NCBI GenBank assembly: GCA_002314445.1
Contig: DCFX01000082.1
Coordinates: 3,817-32,710, forward strand
Length of the DNA stretch: 28,894 bases
From: Treponema sp. UBA1793
Lineage (GTDB): Bacteria; Spirochaetota; Spirochaetia; Treponematales; Treponemataceae
Reading direction: 5' to 3'
Position numbers and translations under genes: made by a program. Positions 11,201-20,200 of the stretch are shown here, piece by piece. Under the pieces are notes generated by a model, which was not told where the DNA came from, searched no databases, and saw only the letters and a program-made list of their open reading frames with translations. Numbering within the stretch: the stretch's first letter is position 1; the number at the start of each line of letters is the position of its first letter.

Positions 11201-14200
11201 GTATCCCGCACAAATACAATCCTGTCGAACCGAGCGGAATGCCGCCGACGTACGCTTCATAGCTGAAATACGCATACTTCAGGCCTATCGGATACGTTGC
11301 GGAGACGTTCGTAAACGACATCGCAACCTCTATGATTCCAGCTCCGGGAATCATGGCCCCCCCGTGGCCCGCTATAAAATAATTCCCGTCGGAATCGAAA
11401 GCAAACTCTGCACCGACATTGAAGAAACCTGCCTCGCCGACTTTGAAGTCCGGAAGCGTAAAGCCGCCGCCGCCCACCTTGAATCCGTTGGATGCAGACA
11501 CTTCAACGCCGGACAGGGAGACCAGTCCGTTGCCCATGAATTCGGGCATCTTCAGGCTTACCGTAGAGAAATTAATGGCACATTTTTTGAAATTGATTGT
11601 CGGCTTGTCAAGTACAAGCGTAAAGCCTACTATGGCGCATTCAAGCTGCGGCGCTTCAATATCGCCGTCAAAATCGCCGGTAGAAGGATTGAACGTCGCA
11701 TTTTTCAGTGCAACATCCTTTCCACCAAGAGAACCGAAATTCTCGGGCATCGTTATACGGCATTCTTTCAGTGCTACCATATATCCGCTTGAGCTGTTCA
11801 GGACATACAGTCCGCTGATTGAGCCGGTGAATCCCGCGATTGAAACTTTCGTCTGCTTTATACCGCCTTCCAGAGACTTTATGGAACCGTCCCATCCCAT
11901 CTCAAGCCGCTGCAGGCTGAACGTCGTATCCCCAAAATTGACGGAATTGAAATTCACGCGCACATCAGCTCCCACGGTAAAACCCGTTTCCGAGAATGCC
12001 AGCTGCGTCACGGTAAAATCAAGGCCTCCCAGCATTGTAAACTTCATGGAAGAATGCATGCCTGCCGTAAATTTCTTAAGTCCCGTTCTCGTCGAGAACC
12101 GCAGTTCGTCTATTTCGAATGTCGTATTTTTAAGTCCGTCGGGCATACTGTCGCTCGTAAATGCGAGCTGACCCGTTACATTGATGTCAAAATCGTTGTC
12201 ATTTCCCTTTGCAAAATTAACAGCACCGTTGTTCAACGCAAGCGCGTTGAACAGCTTTGCATTCATGTTCTCCACGCCGATATTAACGTCGATGATTTCT
12301 CCCGTCGCTGCTATCGTAAAATTCCGTATCGCAACTTTTACCCCTGAAAGTCCGCTGGGGAATGAGTCGGGAAGGAGCAGCGAACCGCCGAAGCTGAACA
12401 CAAGCCCTTTGTCATTTTCTTTTTCGAGCTGCAGCCTTACTCCCTGCATTTTTAGCGAGTTCATAAGCAGCTGGTCGGGTACTGAGCACGCAGCATACGC
12501 GGATTTTATCTGTTCGGCAGTAAACACAAAGTCTGCCTGTGTGGTAAGGCCGCCGATTCCCTCAGGGAATGACGCCTTTGACAGCGTCATTGTCGCCGCA
12601 ACGGCATATTCAACAGTACCATTCTTATACGCTGCCGCAAGTTTTACGCCGCTCAAATCGATTGCGCTTATGGAAGTTTTATCAAGGGCGTATGACGCGC
12701 CGAACGATTTTATGGAACCGTCAATTCCTATTTCAAACGAATCAAGCCGTACTTCTGTCCCGGCAATTCCCTGCGGAAGCGATTCAGGAAGAATCAGTCC
12801 GCCTGCCAGTGCAATCGTGCCGTCGTTACGCGCACCGTCCCAGTCGAACGACACGTACACATCGTTAAGCTGCGTTCCGTACAGGACAGGATCAAAGTTT
12901 ATGACAGCCGCATCTCTGCTCCATGAACCGTCGGGCATCTTTCTGCTGAGCCGTGCCGACAATGCGGTAATTTCAGGTTTTGACGCATCGATGGTAAACG
13001 TATCTACACGGAGCGCCACGCCGTTGCCGAGACTCTGCAGACATTCCGGCGCATTTTCGGTAAACGACAGGGCTCCGGTAACATTCAGATACAAATCCGC
13101 CCCGTCTTTCTTTTCAACACTGACACTGCCGTCCTCAAGCCGCAGTGCCTTCAGGTTCGGCGCTATTTCACCGTCAAGCCCGTCAAGCGTAATTGAAATA
13201 CTCCCGATTGTTCCGTCTTTCTTTATTTCAAATTTCTTTATTACCGCACTCTTTCCCTTTATAAATCCCGGCAGCGAATCTCCGGTAAATGCCGCACTGC
13301 CGCTGAAGCCCACAGTCATTTCTCTGTCTATCGTAAGCTGCGTCAGGTTGAACTGAATGCCCGAACATTCCATAGCTATCGATGTATCTGCGGTGATTTT
13401 GTTAAAATCAAACTGGCAGTGCACCGGGTCATACATAACGTTGTCTATTTTTACCGCGTCTACAAGAAATCCCGACGGGAAAATCAGTCCAGCTTCGTCA
13501 AGCGCTACATACGGTGCGCCGTCCTTATATCCCACGCCCACGCCTTTTAACGAAAGCGCCCAGTTTTCAAGGAACGGGACGACGAAACTTCCTTCCATCC
13601 GCGCATCAAGTTCCTTCACGGTACCGTCAAGGCCTATGCGGAATTTCCGTATGCCGAGCGTCCTGCCCGACAACGCACCGGGCATTGCTTCGGGAAGCGT
13701 CAGGCAGCCTGCAATGCTTATTTCATTATTTTCTACTGCAAGATTACTGATGCAGTACGTCATGTTCCACAATGTAAACGGAGACGTCGCCGCACCTTTC
13801 AAAGATACGTTTCCGTCGTTTCCGATATTCAGCCCGCGGAGTTTTATCTGCGTGTTGTCAAGAGCCGTAAGCGTTATAACAGAATCGGCAATTTCAAGCC
13901 CCTTTTCTGTCAGCAGCATGTGGTTGAATTCAAATTTAACCGCGCCCAGGTCAACCGTATAATTTTCGATTGCCTGATTTATAAAATACGTTCCGTCCTG
14001 ATACAGACGCACGTCCCTGTACAGCACGTTGTCATTGTTGAACATGTCGGGCAGGACGACATTGACGACAGCCCTGATACCCTCGTCGTCGACGATAGTT
14101 TCCCGTATCCCGGACTTGTCCGTCACTATCGGAACGTTTACCGACTGATACTGACAGTCTTCTCCCAGATGCACGCCGTCAGATGTAAAATACAGCGTCC

Positions 14201-17200
14201 CAAGGTTCATCGTCCTGCCGTTGTAAACAACGGTATTGCCGGTTACAGACGCACTGTCGTCGTCAAACTTAACTCCCGTGCCCTTTATATTCCAGCCTTC
14301 GTATTCATAGGTTATTTCAGTGCTGCTGTCAGAGAACGTTACCGTACCGTCATCGTGCAGGTTAATACAGGTACTGCCCGTCTGCACGTACGAAGTCCAC
14401 GTTTCGGGTTTTATCTTTCCCTCTAAACACACGGCATCAGATACGAACCGCGCATTCAGAGCCTGCACTGAATAATTATTATATGAAACAAAATCGCTTT
14501 CTTTTGTGCTTTTCTCCGATACAATCACTTTTCCGGCTGCATTGAACGCAATTTTTCCCAATGCCACCGTATCGTCGCAATAATCAAACGCGACAGCAGG
14601 TTCATCGCAGTGCATCAAAAAGACGCCGTCAGAATCCTGCTTCATATACGCACCGGGCAGACTCAGATAATACCCCTTGTGACACCACTGGTATACATCG
14701 TCCTTCAGCTCACTCTTTCCGGGTGTTACACTACCGTCAGCCGCTACGGCAAAATCCGGGAAATAAACGTCCCAGCCTTCTCCGCTTTCTTCATTCATCG
14801 AATGAACGTACCCCGAGCCGTGCAGGCCGTCGGATGCAAGCTGCAGCGCACTGTATATATAGTTCCAGCCCGAGAATGAATACGTATAGGTGTTTTCCTT
14901 TCCTGCCGCAACAGTACCCCCCGAAAGAAGTCCCGTTCCGTTAAAGGCTATATGCTCCATCTCCAGTTTTCCGGCGCTGAAAGTACCGGGTACGGTTACG
15001 TATCCTTTTTCAATTACGACACGCTCTCCGCTGAATGTACTCTTTTCATTCGATACGGTATATCCGCCTATCACAACAGTCTGTGCTGCCGTACTGGCAC
15101 CGCTGCAGGTATTGTTGCTGGAAAGGGATACCTGTTCATATTTCCATACGCTGCCCTGCGTACCGGGAAGCGGAACATCCATTTCATCAGCAGACACGCC
15201 GCTTCCGGTAACGGAAAGGCCCTTAATTGTCACATCCTTCGTATACTGCGTATCAACGGCAAATACGTCGCCTGAAGTGCCGGTACGGTAGACGCTGTCT
15301 TTCGCCGTCGTCCGCAGTCCCAGTCCCGCAATATGCCTGTCGCCGCCGTACACGGAGAGCAGACCGTTCCGTATATACACACCGCTGTCAGTAATAAACG
15401 CATCGTCCGATTTCAGTTTGAACCCGTACACCGTCGTTTCAAAACCGGTAATGTGTCCGCCTGTTTCCATATCCGCACCGTTGTTCGTGAGCAGTATGTT
15501 CTGCGCATCAAAACTGCTGCCGTATACGCCTGCGGAAATTTCACCGGAAGCGTATATATGTCCCGCACTGTCTATCGTTATGCCGCTGATTGTAACAGTC
15601 TGCGCCGTACCGGAAATACTCGTTATCTTACTGCACGCAAAATCGGCACACTGCGTGACGGTACCGTCAGCATCGTTTATCGTAAAATTGCGCAGAACGA
15701 GGCTGTGGTTATCTTTGTCGCCGTCGATTTCATACGTATCGGGCAGTTCAAGGACAGCTTCGTACACTTCATACAGACTGCCGTTTATTCCCGACTTCTT
15801 TACCGTCAGGACCGTATCGTTCAGGACGAGCTTTATGGAATCGCTCTTTACCGCAGCGCGGGGAACGGAATCAGCTGCACCGACGTTTACATCATTGAGC
15901 GGTATGGCCCTGCTTCCGTCTGCACAGCTTACCGCAATATGCTCAGGCGTAAACGTCACCGGCTGTCCGGATGTACCCGAAAATACCGTCTTTGAACCGG
16001 AAAGCGTAAGCCCCTTTACCTGTTCCAGCGTGAATCCGTCTGTAGCAGCCTTTATAATAGAAGAAAGGGAAACAAGCGCTGAGTTTACAAGCGGATAGTC
16101 TCCCGATCCCAGATTGACTGTTCCCGGTTTGACGGAAATTGTCGTCTTTTCATTTTTCTTATTGTAAACAGCAAAACTGTATGTGCTCTCCAGGAGCGAA
16201 AGCCCCTGCGTTCCCGCAAACGAAAATCCCGTTCCCTGCAGCACAAAACCGTTCAGCCGGACAGTATATATTCCCGTTTCGGAAAGGGCACTGCTTATGC
16301 TGCGGCTGCCGTTTATGACTGTATCATTCTGCAGCGGCAGTTCTTTGAGTACTTTTTCAACAGTCTGCCCGTTTTCTTTCACGGTTTTTGAAACAGTTAC
16401 GGAAGCAGGCAGTTCAAGCACACCGCCTTCAAGCAGTACTTTCCCCGTCCCGTCCGCTGTCTTTTCAACCGCCGTTCCCTTTATGACATACCCGTCAACC
16501 GTCTCCGCATATGCGGTGCGTATTTCTGCAGGAAGGACAGCCGTACCTGTCGTAAAGTTAGTCCGTACGACGCTGAAGTTTCCGGCTTTGTCATACCCCT
16601 TTACGGATACCGCATACGCTGCATTATTCTTCAGCGTGGAAATTGTGTAGGAAGTACTTGTTCCGTCAAGCGTAATGGAACGCGATGACGTATCGGACGC
16701 AAGCAGGCCCGTAATGTCGAGCGAAATATTCTCAATACCGGCACAGGCGTCGGCCAGGGCGCCCCATGAAACCGTATATGCATCTTCCTGTTTTTCAACT
16801 GCAGCACCGGAAGCAAATACAGGGCTTTCCGTATCGATTTTAAAAGAACGTGATGTCTTTTCACTGTTTCCCGCGTAGTCAAAAGCTTCAACGGAAGCTT
16901 CAAATTCTCCTGTCAGCTTTCCGTCAGCAAGTAAATCGGACAGCCCCGCCTGCATCTCCGTCGTTCCGGAATCTGCCGTATAGGTCCTGCTGCTACCCGA
17001 TGCCGTATCCGTTACAGTGAGCACATATTCCGAAATGCCCGTTTTATCGGCAGGCTTGTTCCACGTGAATACCGTCACCGCTGCATTGTAATACGAGTCT
17101 GCATCAGTCTCAGGAGATATGTGCAGGCTTATTCCCTCAGGCGGATTGGTGTCGATACGGAACGGATACACACTCTCCCTTCCGTCCGCCCCCGTTCCCC

Positions 17201-20200
17201 CGATGCACGATACTGCAAGGCAGTAATAATCGTCAGATTCGTTATCGGGCAGCGCATCAAATTCAAGCGAAAGCGTTCCCTTCTGATGCACGACGGTGTA
17301 GCCCGCTGTATTGTAATCGCTGAATGCCGCAGCCGCTCCGTTTACGATTCTGCACTTTTTAAGTTTCCACTTGTATCCCGATATACCTGATTCGCCCGTA
17401 CTCCGCGGCTTTACCGTAAAGACCGCGTCGCTGCATAATTCAGCATCTTCCGGTTTTGAAGCCTTGCGGTGTGAACTGCTCGTCACGACAGGCGCCGTCG
17501 GTATGCCGATATCCTTCAATACCTCGAACACGGCATATGCGCTTTTGTTGCCCGCAGCATCGGATGCCTGCACGTACACATAATTCAGCCCTGAAAAAAG
17601 AGGCACCGCGTCGTTGTTTACGACAATATCCTCTGAAGCGCTGAACGCGTACCATTTCGACGGCAGCGTACCTTCCTTATCCGAAATCCCGACAGCCCAC
17701 GATTCAACAGTACCGGAAACGGTCTTTCCGCCCGCAGCATAAGCCGTATCGGAAGCGTCCGGAAGAATCGTAAGTTCATTTGTGTCTTCGGAATCCTTTA
17801 CATATTCACCGACAAATTCGCCGGAATCCAGGGAACTGCCGTTATACCGTGCACGGACTGCCGTAATCTGAGGGGCAGTTTTATCGTTTATAAACGTACA
17901 GGGAGACGAAACATAACTGTTGCCGTACGCATCCACCGCTTTTACAGAAAGCGTATGTCTCCCTTCCGACCAGCCTGCTGCGGAAAGAGTGAATGTTTCG
18001 CCGGAATAGGAACTTTTTGTCTGTTCAAATGCCGTCCAGACAGAACCGGAAACATAATCTACTGAATAGAACAGTCTGGAAAGTCCCGACACTGCATCAG
18101 CCGCACTGAAAGAGGAAAGCGTCAGTTTCCCCCCCTTCACACTGTCTGCACAGGCGAACGACACGACAGGAGGTGTTGTATCGACGGTAACCGTATACCG
18201 TTTTTCACTGCTCACGTTCCCCGCCGCGTCGGAAACGGTGAACCACACGTTCCTGTCTTTCCCGTCGGAAAGGACTGCCGTCTTCCCGGCCGTATATGCA
18301 GCCTCTCCCTCCCTGCGGTATTTATATGATGAAGCGTCGATTCCGCTGTCCGTATCTTTCGCGGACGCGGTAATTTTATTTCCGTCCTTCACACAATCGG
18401 CATCAAACTCAGGTGCAACCCTGTCTATAGACACACTCACCGGCTGGCTTACACCGGTATTTCCCAGAACGTCGTCAGCATAAAAGACGACCGAATACTT
18501 TCCGTGTCTGTTCAACGTTACCGAAGAACCTTTTCCCGATGTCTGTGCACTGCCGGCCGTATCTACCGTGTACCGCCAGGTGGAAACTTCAACATCAGTA
18601 TCGGAAGTCGTTGCGGACACCGTATTTTCCCGTGCCCATTCCGCACTCACGCTTTTGTTTACCGCAATAACGGGTCCGGTGCAGTCGATTATAACGGAGC
18701 TTTGTGCCGTACCTTCATTTCCAGCGTTATCCTTTACGGTAAACACGACAGTATGCGTACCGTCGGTATTCAGCACTACGCTTGAACCGCTTATCGCACT
18801 GCCTCCGTCAACCGTATATTTCCAGGAAGAACCATTGATTCCCGACAGCTGATCGGATGCGGCACCGGAAAGTGTACAGCTTTTCACCGTTTTTTTGCTG
18901 CCTGCAGATGAAGTAATCGTTACCACCGGTTTCTGGTTGTCAAGATTTAAAGATGCGGCCGATGAAACACCCGTAACGCCTGCATTGCTTGCAACTCTGA
19001 ACTGTATTGTGTACGTACCGGAGAGCGAGCTGCCGAACGTATACGCATTTTTCGGCGTACCCGTACTCGTTTTGTACGACTTACCGCCGTCAAGCGAATA
19101 TTCCCACGTCTCCCCATTTATGCCCGATTTTCCGATTGAAGCCGAAGCCGTGACAATCACCGCACCCGACCTCCACACCCCGGCTGCAGGCACACCTGAA
19201 AGCGTAATCTGCGGCACCGACGTGTCTATATTCACCGTCTGCACAGGGGAAATACTTTCGTTACCCGCATTGTCCGAAACTTTAAACAGAACCTTGTACG
19301 GATTATACCCCGCATTGTTTTTGGACAGCGTCAGCGTATACTTCTCAGGAGACACTTTTGTCCACGTCATTCCGCTGTCATCAGCAGACGCTGCTTTCCA
19401 CGTCGTTCCGCCGTCAGTCGAATAACGCCACGATGCCGCATTTATACCGGAATTCCCGTCCGAAGCAGACACCGTTAATACGGCCGACGCATTCCATCCC
19501 TCAGAAGCCGTATTCTTCACGGGATCAAAAGACGGGCTTGCAGTATCAATCAGTACCGTATGCGCATCCGAGATGCTCTCGTTACCCGCATTGTCCGAAA
19601 CACGGAACCGCACCGGATACGTACCGGAGTCCGACAGCGTCACGCTGCTTCCCGCCGCCCACGTCTTTCCATTGTCAATCGAATACTTCCATGATGAAGT
19701 ATTCACGCCGGACAGCGCTCCGTCTCCGGCAGTTGCCGACACTGTTGCGGACTGTACCCACTTGCCGCCGGAAGTATCATCAATCTTATCTATTGTTGGA
19801 GGGGTTTTGTCGATATTGATAGTTTTCTCATATGTTTTTTCAGCTTTCATTCCGGCTAAATCACATACAGAAAACGTAATTGTATGACGCCCTTCTGCAG
19901 AAATTTTTGCGCTCTTTCCCTGTAATTTTGTACCACTGCTGTCGATACTATAGTTCCAGCTTGAACTGTCAATTCCCGACAGTGTATCTTCCGCTTCGGC
20001 GACGACAATTACATCATCTTTTGACCATTCAGTTGTTGCGGAAGGTATAATGTTTTTTATGTTAGGAGGTGTAGTGTCTATAATGAGCGTTTTTGAGGTT
20101 GTAAAAGAATTGTCGAGTTTGTCTTTAACTGTTATTGCTATAGAATGCCTGCCGGCTCCGGTAACATAACAATCAAATCCGCTTGTACCGTCATTTTTTA

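Noticed and set aside
11419..13356. Long plus-strand ORFs of 250 and 391 codons inside the giant gene
   Set aside because: They are exactly antisense to the long repeat region, lack ribosome sites and show no domain. Synonymous codon bias in the giant gene explains the open frames.
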